A stretch of 38,334 nucleotides of DNA from an uncultured Ruminococcus sp. (lineage in GTDB: Bacteria > Bacillota > Clostridia > Oscillospirales > Ruminococcaceae), in assembly GCA_902780695.1 (NCBI GenBank), contig CACZGM010000021.1:1-38334 (forward strand), read 5' to 3'. Shown here one piece after another: positions 15,790 to 23,289 of the stretch (position 1 is its first letter; the number at the start of each line of letters is the position of its first letter). The translations under genes and the position numbers were made by a program. The notes beneath the pieces are model-generated. The model saw only the letters and a list, made by a program, of their open reading frames with translations. It made no database searches and was not told the DNA's origin.

Positions 15790-16545
15790 ATGTTAGCAAA
15801 GCGAATAATCCCCTGCCTTGACGTGAGAAACGGCAAGGTAGTCAAGGGCGTTAATTTTGAGGGAATACGAGATGTGGGCGACCCGGTCGAATGTGCTTTT
15901 GAGTACAACAGACAGGGCGCGGACGAGATCGTGTTCTATGATATCACGGCCTCCCACGAGGGACGCGGAGTTATGCTCGACGTGGTGCGCGAGACGGCGA
16001 AGAAGGTCTTCGTGCCGCTGTGCGTAGGCGGAGGTATCGCCACGGTAGAAGATTTCCGCGATACTCTGCGCGCGGGTGCGGACAAGGTCTCCGTAAACTC
16101 GCAGGCGGTGAAGAATCCGAAGCTGATTAGCGACGCGGCGGAGATATTCGGCAGTCAATGCGTTGTTGTCGGCATCGACGCGAAACGCAGCGGCAAGGGC
16201 GGATTTTCCGTATTCATAAACGGCGGGCGCGTTGATATGAACCTTGATCTCGGAGACTGGGTAAAGGAGATAGAAGAGCGCGGAGCCGGAGAGATATGCC
16301 TGAATTCGATAGACACCGACGGCACAAAGGCGGGATTTGACATCGAGATGCTGAATTTCGTGTGCAGCCGGGTGAAGATACCCGTTATCGCAAGCGGCGG
16401 CTGCGGAAAGCTCACCGACTTTTCCGAGGTGTTTGAAAAGACACAGGCAAGCGCGGCGCTCGCGGCGTCTCTCTTCCATTTCAGAGAGCTCACCGTCGGC
16501 GAGGTCAAAGCCCACCTGAAAGAAAAGAACATACCCGCAAGATGA
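15790..16545 (+). CDS. hisF: Imidazole glycerol phosphate synthase, cyclase subunit
   Basis: A 251-residue TIM barrel that with HisH makes imidazole glycerol phosphate and AICAR. Landmarks are [19 protein letters not shown] (Asp11 and Lys19), [37 protein letters not shown] (second catalytic Asp) and VIASGGCGK. Length is normal. The ATG is preceded by GGAGAG. Confidence 0.96.
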   Translation: MLAKRIIPCLDVRNGKVVKGVNFEGIRDVGDPVECAFEYNRQGADEIVFYDITASHEGRGVMLDVVRETAKKVFVPLCVGGGIATVEDFRDTLRAGADKVSVNSQAVKNPKLISDAAEIFGSQCVVVGIDAKRSGKGGFSVFINGGRVDMNLDLGDWVKEIEERGAGEICLNSIDTDGTKAGFDIEMLNFVCSRVKIPVIASGGCGKLTDFSEVFEKTQASAALAASLFHFRELTVGEVKAHLKEKNIPAR

Positions 16546-16551
16546 AGGCGG

Positions 16552-16740
16552 TTCAATGCACAATGCACAATTGTGGAGTCCGTTCCGCGGACATATCCGA
16601 ATTGTGACAAAGCGGCGGATCTTGTGCAGAGGTTACAGCAAAATCTTGATTTAAGAAATATTAACGTGTCATGTCAAAAATTTAAATCATGTGCGCAGCA
16701 CGCTCAACAATTGTTAATTGTGAATTGATAAAACGGGGTA
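16552..16740. repeat. Dispersed intergenic repeats after hisF
   Basis: This holds CAATGCACAATGCACAATTG units (from about 16554), a GTCCG/CGGAC hairpin, and the 17-bp GCGGACATATCCGAATT (16587-16603) also found at 4953-4969. Further on come small palindromes (GTGCGCAGCAC near 16691 and CAATTGTTAATTG near 16709-16721). No terminator with a T run and no clear promoter are seen, so read-through into the lipoprotein gene is possible. Confidence 0.6.
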
Positions 16741-16745
16741 CTGAT

Positions 16746-17444
16746 ATGAAAAAATATCTTATCATCATGATCGCATCTTTACTGATATTATCAGCCTGCT
16801 CAAACGAAAAGGTAGTCGCTTCCACAATAGCCGTATCCGAAGCGCAGACCACGACCGCTGCTGAAACGACAGAATCGGAAACTACCGAAGCGGAAACAAC
16901 TGCAGAGGTCACGGAAACGGAAGCTGCTGAGGAACCCGAACCGGAAAAACCCATGAAGGAAGTGAAGATCGGGGAAATGACGCTGAAGCTCGACCCGGCC
17001 TTGTGGGAGACTGTTGATGAATACATCACGAGAACGGAAAAGGATGGCGAGATCATGACCGAAGAGGACAAAGCGGATATGCTGTCTTACGGCGAAAATC
17101 TCTATGTTCTGCGTGATACCGACGCTCTTCTTTGGATCGAAGCAAGCGATTTTGAACGGGAAGACGGTTTCGGGACCGATGAAGACTATGAGCTATATGC
17201 CATGAGCCTGAACACTTCCGCATCACAGAACGATTTGACCGGCTTCAGATCAGACTTGTCGGAACGGAACGGTATCCCGTTTCTCGATTCGTTCATGACT
17301 ATGGATACGGGCAACTACACCCGCTTATGCACGATAATGAAGGATCAGTACGGTTATTCGCTGATGCTTTCAAATTACTCAAGAAAGAATGAGAAGGAAT
17401 ACCTTTACAGCCTGATAGATACTATTACATTCGACGAAAATTGA
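16746..17444 (+). CDS. Predicted lipoprotein of unknown function, T/E-rich linker
   Basis: A 232-residue protein with a lipoprotein signal (MKKYLIIMIASLLILSAC, lipobox LSAC), then a linker of Thr, Glu and Ala (about residues 30-65) and a globular domain of about 160 residues ending YLYSLIDTITFDEN. It should sit on the outer face of the membrane. I do not recognise the domain; the layout resembles small surface lipoproteins that are numerous in ruminococci. I choose ATG 16746 because the frame before it is repeat DNA and the signal peptide begins there. It lies between hisF and hisE on the same strand. Confidence 0.7.
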   Translation: MKKYLIIMIASLLILSACSNEKVVASTIAVSEAQTTTAAETTESETTEAETTAEVTETEAAEEPEPEKPMKEVKIGEMTLKLDPALWETVDEYITRTEKDGEIMTEEDKADMLSYGENLYVLRDTDALLWIEASDFEREDGFGTDEDYELYAMSLNTSASQNDLTGFRSDLSERNGIPFLDSFMTMDTGNYTRLCTIMKDQYGYSLMLSNYSRKNEKEYLYSLIDTITFDEN

Positions 17445-17486
17445 TTGTCACAACAATAAATATAATCAAACACGGAGGAAAAGAAA

Positions 17487-17813
17487 ATGGAAAATGTACT
17501 GAAAGAGCTTTACGATACGGTAGTTGAGCGCAAGAGCGAAAAGCAGGAGGGCTCATATACCTGCTACCTGTTTGAAAAGGGGATCGACAAGATCCTCAAG
17601 AAGTGCGGCGAGGAATGCACCGAAATGGTCATAGCCGCAAAGAACGCCGACAACGACGAGCTTAAAAACGAGATCGCGGATCTTATGTATCACATCATGG
17701 TAATGTGCGTTGAGCGCGGTCTTGCCTGGGAGGACGTTGAAGCCGTTCTCGCGGAGCGCAGCAACAAGACCGGCAATCTCAAGCAGTTCCATTCTGTTGA
17801 TAAGAATACATGA
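17487..17813 (+). CDS. hisE: Phosphoribosyl-ATP pyrophosphatase
   Basis: A 108-residue all-alpha MazG-like hydrolase that removes pyrophosphate from PR-ATP, the second step of the pathway. The metal-binding motif is in KCGEECTEMVIAAKN (E-E-x-x-E), followed by LKNEIADLMYHIMVM (E..D). It is a separate gene, not fused to hisI. The ATG is preceded by GGAGGAAAAG. Confidence 0.95.
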   Translation: MENVLKELYDTVVERKSEKQEGSYTCYLFEKGIDKILKKCGEECTEMVIAAKNADNDELKNEIADLMYHIMVMCVERGLAWEDVEAVLAERSNKTGNLKQFHSVDKNT

Positions 17814-17817
17814 TAAC

Positions 17818-17868
17818 ATGACGGGGAGTACGCACAAAACGCATACTTCCCTGTCATTGCGTTTTGTG
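17818..17868 (+). promoter_or_regulatory. Two mutually exclusive stems immediately after hisE
   Basis: Stem 1 pairs ATGACGGGGAGTA (17818-17830) with TACTTCCCTGTCAT (17844-17857), with one bulge and one G-T pair. Stem 2 pairs CACAAAACGCA (17833-17843) with TGCGTTTTGTG (17858-17868), 11 perfect pairs. The arms interleave with almost no linker, so only one stem can form fully at a time. There is no T run after stem 2, so it is not a standard terminator. Confidence 0.6.
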
Positions 17869-18037
17869 TAATTGTAACAAATCGCGTAAATATTACCAAA
17901 TCCGTGCGACGTTTCACCTGTTTTCGCGTCTTTATGTACAGAAGACGGTAACAACCTATCAACTCCTGCCGAATCACACACAGACTTCGGAAAGACAGTC
18001 TGCGATTTGGTATTGCTTCACGAAAGGAATAAAAGCC

Positions 18038-19702
18038 ATGAAAAAAACAGCTCTCATTTCAATACTCGCCGTATGCGCACTTCTCGTCTCCGGCTGCTCA
18101 CAGAAAAACGGCGGAGCCGCCGCTTCCGGTACACCTGCGGAGACAACAACGACCACTGCAATAGCTTCTGAGCCGGAGGTCACAACTCCCGCGGAGACAA
18201 CAACAACGACCGCAGCAGCTCCCGACATTGAAGCGCTGAATTATATGTTCGGCGGATATGTGAACTCCGAAAACGACGCGGAGCTTATGAGCGAGCCGAA
18301 AGAGGGCTCGGAGGTACTCGCTTCGATCCCCGCATATACACAGCTCGACATATATCAGAGCGGCACAGACGGCTGGTACGTTGTCTCGTTTGACGGGAAG
18401 ACCGGCTATATCAGATCCGGCATAATTGCGGAGATACCGCCCTATCAGGAGCCCGGACAGTATCTGTTCAGAGGATATGTGACACCGGCGGCGGACGAAG
18501 AATTATATCTGCTAAAAGCTCCCGACGACAACGCGGAAAAGACGGGAATTGAGCTTACATACGCCACGATAATGGAGGTTTATTCCTGCGATGTTCCGGA
18601 CTGGTACTACGCGGAAGTCGGCACAGAATACACCGGCTACATCAAGGCGGAAAAAGTAAGCGAATGGCCGCATACCCTTCCGTTCGGAACTCCGCTGTTC
18701 GGCGGATATGTTGCAGCCGAGCATGATATCGACCTGTTCAGCGAGGCTGACGAAAACTCGGAATCCATAAGAAAGATAGAATCGGGAACACAGCTTGATA
18801 TCTACGAAAGCGATTACGAGGGCTGGTTTATGACAGAAATGGCAAATCAGGACGGCTCTTTTGATATCGGCTTTGTAAAGTCGGAATATATCGCGGCTAT
18901 CGAACCTTACGATGAGGGCGCATACTCTCCGGAGCCTTCCTTTACCGATCTGGTCGGTGTATGGTACGAAGCCGACACGCTCGATTCGAGAACGCTGACC
19001 GTAAACCCGGACGGCACATACAAGCTCGAATACAGAGGCGGCGGAGCTTCCTACGGCAAAGTCATGATCGAATACGAGGAATACAATGACGGCAGCAGGC
19101 TTGCGTGGTATAACTTCCGCGAAGATGACGGCAAGCTGTGGGAGGGATTCCCGAGTGCAGAACCCAATACGCATCTCACCGATATCTACGCGGGACAGTC
19201 CGGCGAGCCGCATTTCGTCCGCGCCGTTGCAGCCACAGACACCGCAGGGCTTGAAGATGCCGCTGTAAAGGCACTGAGCGACCTTTCGACGATTATGGGC
19301 TCAATGGCAGGCGGCTCAACTATAGCTCTCGACGAAAGCTCTGTGCTTGAAGGTCAGCCCGAGGGCAAAAAGTTCGTTAAGATCATCGACAACCGCTTCG
19401 GTGACCCGGAGGAGGGTCTCGAAAGCTGGATAAGCAACATCTGCACCGGCAGTATCAGAGACAGTCTCGTAAAAAGCGCGAATGAAATGTTCATCGCGAA
19501 GGACGGTGCGCTTTATGTGGATATCTCCTCGCCTCACGGATTCTATATCTTCCCTGTGCAGGACGGCGTTGAGATCAGCGATGTCACAGACACTTCCTTC
19601 ACAGCGGTCACCAGAGCTTCAAACGAAATTGACGGACGATGCAGGGCGAAATTCGTTAAGGACGGATACCGCTGGCTTATAGAGAGCTATGAATTCATCT
19701 GA
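18038..19702 (+). CDS. Lipoprotein with three SH3-like repeats
   Basis: A 554-residue lipoprotein (signal MKKTALISILAVCALLVSGC) with a linker containing two PAETTTTT blocks. Three SH3b-like repeats follow, each opening with a (F/L)(G/R)GYV motif: GGYVNSENDAELMSEP, RGYVTPAADEELYLLKAP and GGYVAAEHDIDLFSEA. Each closes with GYIRS, GYIKA or GFVKS. A lipocalin-like segment comes next (LVGVWYEADTLDSRTLTVNP...YKLEYRG), and a C-terminal domain of about 130 residues ends in RWLIESYEFI. Bacterial SH3 domains commonly bind cell wall, so a wall-associated role is inferred. ATG 18038 has AAAGGAA upstream; the open frame extends further upstream without protein-like character. Confidence 0.75.
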   Translation: MKKTALISILAVCALLVSGCSQKNGGAAASGTPAETTTTTAIASEPEVTTPAETTTTTAAAPDIEALNYMFGGYVNSENDAELMSEPKEGSEVLASIPAYTQLDIYQSGTDGWYVVSFDGKTGYIRSGIIAEIPPYQEPGQYLFRGYVTPAADEELYLLKAPDDNAEKTGIELTYATIMEVYSCDVPDWYYAEVGTEYTGYIKAEKVSEWPHTLPFGTPLFGGYVAAEHDIDLFSEADENSESIRKIESGTQLDIYESDYEGWFMTEMANQDGSFDIGFVKSEYIAAIEPYDEGAYSPEPSFTDLVGVWYEADTLDSRTLTVNPDGTYKLEYRGGGASYGKVMIEYEEYNDGSRLAWYNFREDDGKLWEGFPSAEPNTHLTDIYAGQSGEPHFVRAVAATDTAGLEDAAVKALSDLSTIMGSMAGGSTIALDESSVLEGQPEGKKFVKIIDNRFGDPEEGLESWISNICTGSIRDSLVKSANEMFIAKDGALYVDISSPHGFYIFPVQDGVEISDVTDTSFTAVTRASNEIDGRCRAKFVKDGYRWLIESYEFI

Positions 19703-19719
19703 AAAAGGAGACATATCTC

Positions 19720-20343
19720 ATGTTGGGATACATAATTTTAGCGGTCGTCGGAATTATCATACTTGTCATAGGCATATTTCTGATCGTGCGCAAGGACAAC
19801 AAGCCTGTCGGCATAATTCTGACCGTAATAGGTATCATCATATCCTTCGGCGGGATATTCCTGACTGTATGCACCATTATCCTCGTTGACTTTATTCACT
19901 CACAGCCCGTAAAGGAGCCGCCTGCCCCGGTACAGACACAGCTGACCGCGGCATCTGAGACAGCGGAGCTGTATGAGACATACGATATCGACGGCAATTA
20001 TCTTTCCGACGGAGAGTCCGGGAGCGACTGGCGCACATGGCGCAGCTACTCCGATGACTACACCGTTACGGACGGTCTTACCGTATGTGTTTCGCTTTTT
20101 GACGACGGCACCGGCTATGCGGTCTATGACAGCGCTGACGGACAGCGGATCGCGAGCCTTGTAAACGACTCCGGTACGGATATGGAACAGTGGAAGATCT
20201 CTGCCGCAGACACCGACGGCGACGGTGTGAACGAGATCGGCATAGTACTCACGAACGGTGAAACGCTGTGGTTCGGGTACAAAGCCGGCGAAACATGGAG
20301 CGAGGACAACACGTCCGGCTGTTTTGAAAGGATAAGCAGCTGA
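19720..20343 (+). CDS. Two-TM membrane-anchored protein with Ca-loop-like motif
   Basis: A 207-residue protein. Two hydrophobic segments (about residues 3-23 and 29-55, separated by RKDNKP) are followed by a proline/threonine linker and an acidic extracytoplasmic domain. That domain contains DTDGDGVNEIGIVL, an EF-hand/FG-GAP-like loop that could bind calcium. The function is unknown. It starts 18 nt after the SH3 lipoprotein with AAAAAGGAGA in between, so the two are very likely cotranslated from one mRNA and may act together at the cell surface. Confidence 0.68.
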   Translation: MLGYIILAVVGIIILVIGIFLIVRKDNKPVGIILTVIGIIISFGGIFLTVCTIILVDFIHSQPVKEPPAPVQTQLTAASETAELYETYDIDGNYLSDGESGSDWRTWRSYSDDYTVTDGLTVCVSLFDDGTGYAVYDSADGQRIASLVNDSGTDMEQWKISAADTDGDGVNEIGIVLTNGETLWFGYKAGETWSEDNTSGCFERISS

Positions 20344-20380
20344 CGGCAGATCAATAATACCGATCGGAGAAGTGTGTTTT

Positions 20381-20785
20381 ATGAGCCTTATAGAAGAAAC
20401 GGACGAGCTGATGCTCGATTTTGAGAAGATCGCAAAAATAGCGCCGGAAAACAAGGTTATTCCCGTTGCCGTGCAGAATATGAACACTAAGGAAGTAATC
20501 CTGATAGCGTACGTCAACGAGCAGGCGCTTAAAGAAAGCATAAAGCAGCGCAAGGTGATTCTCTGGAGCACCTCACGCAACAAGCTGTGGTTCAAAGGCG
20601 CGGAAAGCGGAAACACATTCACGCTTCATCACATTTTCGTGAACTGTGAGCAGAACTCCCTCGTCTTTCAGGCAACACCCGATAAGGGCGGCATCTGTCA
20701 TACCAGCTTCAACGGCAGGCCGAATAACTGCTATTACCGCGAGCTTGATATGGAGACCGGAAAGCTGATAAATCTGAATAAGTAA
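20381..20785 (+). CDS. hisI: Phosphoribosyl-AMP cyclohydrolase, divergent metal motif
   Basis: A 134-residue protein that hydrolyses the adenine ring of PR-AMP, the third pathway step. The family frame is clear: LIAYVNEQAL, VILWSTSRNKLWFKGAESGN, then CHT and CYYR. The three zinc cysteines are kept (in VNCEQN, GICHT and NNCYYR), but the usual Asp-Cys-Asp-x-Asp magnesium motif reads Asn-Cys-Glu-Gln-Asn, and KGETSG reads KGAESG. This could be a separate subfamily or a changed enzyme. I choose ATG 20381 (GGAGA about 10 nt upstream) over the in-frame GTG at 20372. It is last in the cluster, after two surface-protein genes. Confidence 0.85.
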   Translation: MSLIEETDELMLDFEKIAKIAPENKVIPVAVQNMNTKEVILIAYVNEQALKESIKQRKVILWSTSRNKLWFKGAESGNTFTLHHIFVNCEQNSLVFQATPDKGGICHTSFNGRPNNCYYRELDMETGKLINLNK

Positions 20786-20790
20786 TGTTT

Positions 20791-20911
20791 CCTCAACAGC
20801 TGCCTTATGGCAGTTGTTGTTCCGAAATCTGCAATGCGGACTTCGGTAAGCCTTAAAAATACACTTTCAGCGTATTTTCAAGGCAGACACATTCCTGGAT
20901 GAGCAGACATT
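20791..20911 (+). repeat. Three-hairpin repeat element, copy A (after hisI)
   Basis: A 121-bp element with hairpins at 20794-20819 (CAACAGCTGCC/GGCAGTTGTTG), 20822-20846 (CCGAAATCTGC/GCGGACTTCGG) and 20850-20884 (GCCTT.AAAATAC/GTATTTT..AGGC). It ends in GATGAGCAGACATT. A second copy lies inverted at 25986-26134 and is nearly identical except for a 28-bp segment absent here. It would be in the 3' tail of the hisI transcript, ahead of the terminator. Confidence 0.85.
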
Positions 20912-20920
20912 AAGTAAAGT

Positions 20921-20953
20921 AAAAGCCGCTGAATGTTGAAATCAGCGGCTTTT
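20921..20953. terminator. Bidirectional terminator between hisI and the export operon
   Basis: AAAAGCCGCTGA (20921-20932) pairs perfectly with TCAGCGGCTTTT (20942-20953) around a 9-nt loop, giving 12 bp with A and T runs on either side. It suits both converging transcripts. Confidence 0.9.
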
Positions 20954-20984
20954 GATTTTATGCGTCCCGCAGACGGAAGAAATT

Positions 20985-23165
20985 TCAGCTCTCTTCTATC
21001 TGCTGTCTCTTTACAAGCTCGGCGAAAATACCGCCTTTTGCGATCAGCTCGCCGTAGGTTCCGTCCTCGGCTATCCTTCCCTCATCAAGAACGAGAATAC
21101 GGTCGCAGTTCTTTATCGTGGAGAGCCTGTGCGCAACAACTATCCTCGTGCAGCCAAGATTGTCAAGCGCTTCCGAGATCTTCTTCTGCGTCAGATTGTC
21201 GAGTGCGCTTGTCGCTTCATCGAACAGCAGTATCTTCGGCTTCGGCGCTATCGCTCTCGCTATCATAAGGCGCTGTCTCTGCCCTCCGGAAATTCCGCCC
21301 TGCCCCTCACTAATGACCGTGTGCATACCCATAGGCATTGCGCGGATATCGTCGGCTATGCCCGCGGTCCCGGCAGCTTCCCATGCTTCGTCAAGGGTAA
21401 GATGCGGCGCGGATATCACGATATTGGAGTAGATGCTGCCCCGGAACAGCGTGCCGTCCTGTGTTACCGAGCCTATCTTTCTGCGCAGAGAACGCAGGTC
21501 TATACGGCTTATGTCCTTTCCGTCATAGAAAACAGAGCCCTTTTCCGGCGTTTCAAATCCGAGCAGCAGTCTTATCAGCGTGCTCTTTCCGCAGCCTGTC
21601 CTGCCGACTATCGCGACATACTCTCCGGGTTTCACCTTGAAATTCATCTTGTTTATGACATACGGAGATTTTTCGTCGTAGCGGAAATAAACGTTGTTCA
21701 GCTCTATGCCGCCCGAAAGGGATGTTATGTTTTCCTTGTCGCCGTTGGTTTCCGGCACGGCTTCAAGTATCGGTTCCGCAAGTTCGAGAATCGGGCGTAT
21801 CCCGGCAGCTGCGGAAGCTGCAGCCGCAAGACTGGAGAAAGCTCCCGAAAGCACGCCGAATGCGGCGCTGAATGCCATGAAATCCGACGGCACTACTCCC
21901 GAATTGACTGCGACCGTGTATATCAGGATATTTCCGAGAACCGTCACCGCAAGTGTTACGGCGGTATTTATCTTGATGAACATCGGCGGGTCATATTTCA
22001 GCTTTGCGCCCTCGGCGTAGCTCTCCGCCCATTTCGCAAACGCGCGTTTTTCCGAACCGGACATCTTTATCTTCTGCACACCGGTTATCAGCGAATATGT
22101 CAGACCGCTGAGCTTTGCTTCATGCTTCGTCTCGCGGCGGGAAATGTTCATCTGCGTGAATGTCGTTATCAGCGTTACAGCGAGTGTCGCGACTATGACA
22201 AGCAGCGCGGGTATCACGAGCGACTCCGTAAGCCGGAATATCTGTCCGATGAAAAGCAGCGACATAAGCGCGGTTATTCCCGTCGAAAAAATGCTGTCGA
22301 GCAGGAGCGTACACAGCGTATTCACCGAACGTGTGCGGTTTGAAAGCTCACCGGAGCTGAAACCGCGGAAAAAACTTGCGGGCAGATTCAGTATCCTCAT
22401 CATCACCGCGGACTCCACCGAGAACGACAGCTTTATTTCGGCGCGGTCAAGCGAAAGCTGCTTTGACGCTTTCACAATATGCGTGGTGATCGCCGTGCAG
22501 ACAAGGAATATCGTCGTACCGAGCAGAATGTTTGAGCTTCCGGTCGCGGCGACGAAGCCGGTCAGCAGCTTTGTTATCATCGGTATCAGCATTTCCAGCA
22601 AAACCGCGACAAGTGCCGTCAGCAGAAACATTGTTATATCGTTCGCGCCGAAGTTGTCCTTCATGAACCGTATCAGATCCTGTATTTTCAGCTTTTTCGC
22701 CGGAAGAGGGCGGTAGAAGCACAGCGCCTCGCGGCCGAAGATGCCGGCATTGCGTGAGTTTATATGTATCTCTCTTCCGCCGGAAACATACTTGTATCCG
22801 CCCGTAATGCCGGGCAGCACCGCTGTCGGGATCCCGCTGTCCTTCATATAGACTATCATCGGGCCGAAAGCGTCCCTGTACCATTTGTCCGAAAGCTCGG
22901 CTTTTCTGTACATGACACCGCTCTGCCGGAGCGAATAGTCAAGCTGCTCCTCGGACGGGAGTTTCACGTCCGGAGCGGGCTGCGGCTTTATATGGTAATA
23001 TTTGAGCACCTCATCGACCGCGTCCTTTGTGATAATGCGCGAATCGCTGAGGTCACCCGCGTCACGGCTGCCGAGCACGGCGGAAGCCATTCTGAATATC
23101 GAATCCTCGAATACTTCCTGATCGCTCTGTTTGCGCAGCCTTATCTGTTCGTCAAACCAACCCAA
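20985..23165 (-). CDS. NHLP-type export ABC transporter, permease/ATPase without peptidase domain
   Basis: A 726-residue membrane ABC half-transporter of the second type found in NHLP bacteriocin/RiPP export systems. It opens MGWFDEQIRLRKQSDQEVFE and has a soluble N-terminal region of about 170 residues. A six-helix exporter domain (about 175-465) follows, then a C-terminal ATPase with Walker A GRTGCGKST, Q-loop SVTQDG, signature ISGGQRQR and Walker B ILLFDEATSALD, and an H-loop histidine in VAHRLST. There is no C39 peptidase domain. The start codon is TTG, chosen because the protein begins there with the family's usual first residues. No ribosome binding site is obvious. It lies 124 nt downstream of the peptidase-ABC gene. 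Confidence 0.87.
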   Translation of the reverse strand: MGWFDEQIRLRKQSDQEVFEDSIFRMASAVLGSRDAGDLSDSRIITKDAVDEVLKYYHIKPQPAPDVKLPSEEQLDYSLRQSGVMYRKAELSDKWYRDAFGPMIVYMKDSGIPTAVLPGITGGYKYVSGGREIHINSRNAGIFGREALCFYRPLPAKKLKIQDLIRFMKDNFGANDITMFLLTALVAVLLEMLIPMITKLLTGFVAATGSSNILLGTTIFLVCTAITTHIVKASKQLSLDRAEIKLSFSVESAVMMRILNLPASFFRGFSSGELSNRTRSVNTLCTLLLDSIFSTGITALMSLLFIGQIFRLTESLVIPALLVIVATLAVTLITTFTQMNISRRETKHEAKLSGLTYSLITGVQKIKMSGSEKRAFAKWAESYAEGAKLKYDPPMFIKINTAVTLAVTVLGNILIYTVAVNSGVVPSDFMAFSAAFGVLSGAFSSLAAAASAAAGIRPILELAEPILEAVPETNGDKENITSLSGGIELNNVYFRYDEKSPYVINKMNFKVKPGEYVAIVGRTGCGKSTLIRLLLGFETPEKGSVFYDGKDISRIDLRSLRRKIGSVTQDGTLFRGSIYSNIVISAPHLTLDEAWEAAGTAGIADDIRAMPMGMHTVISEGQGGISGGQRQRLMIARAIAPKPKILLFDEATSALDNLTQKKISEALDNLGCTRIVVAHRLSTIKNCDRILVLDEGRIAEDGTYGELIAKGGIFAELVKRQQIEES

Positions 23166-23289
23166 GTTTCAAATCAAGAAATCAGATTAAGAATTAAGAA
23201 TTCTTGAATCCGGAATTCTCTGCTCCTTTCACAGTTTTGAAGTAAGCATCTATTATCCTTCTATTATTGCGGAATACAGCGTTCTTTAT

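Noticed and set aside
20952-22343. Open frame of 463 codons opposite the second ABC transporter
   Set aside because: It overlaps clear Walker A, signature and Walker B coding on the minus strand, and it begins inside the terminator.
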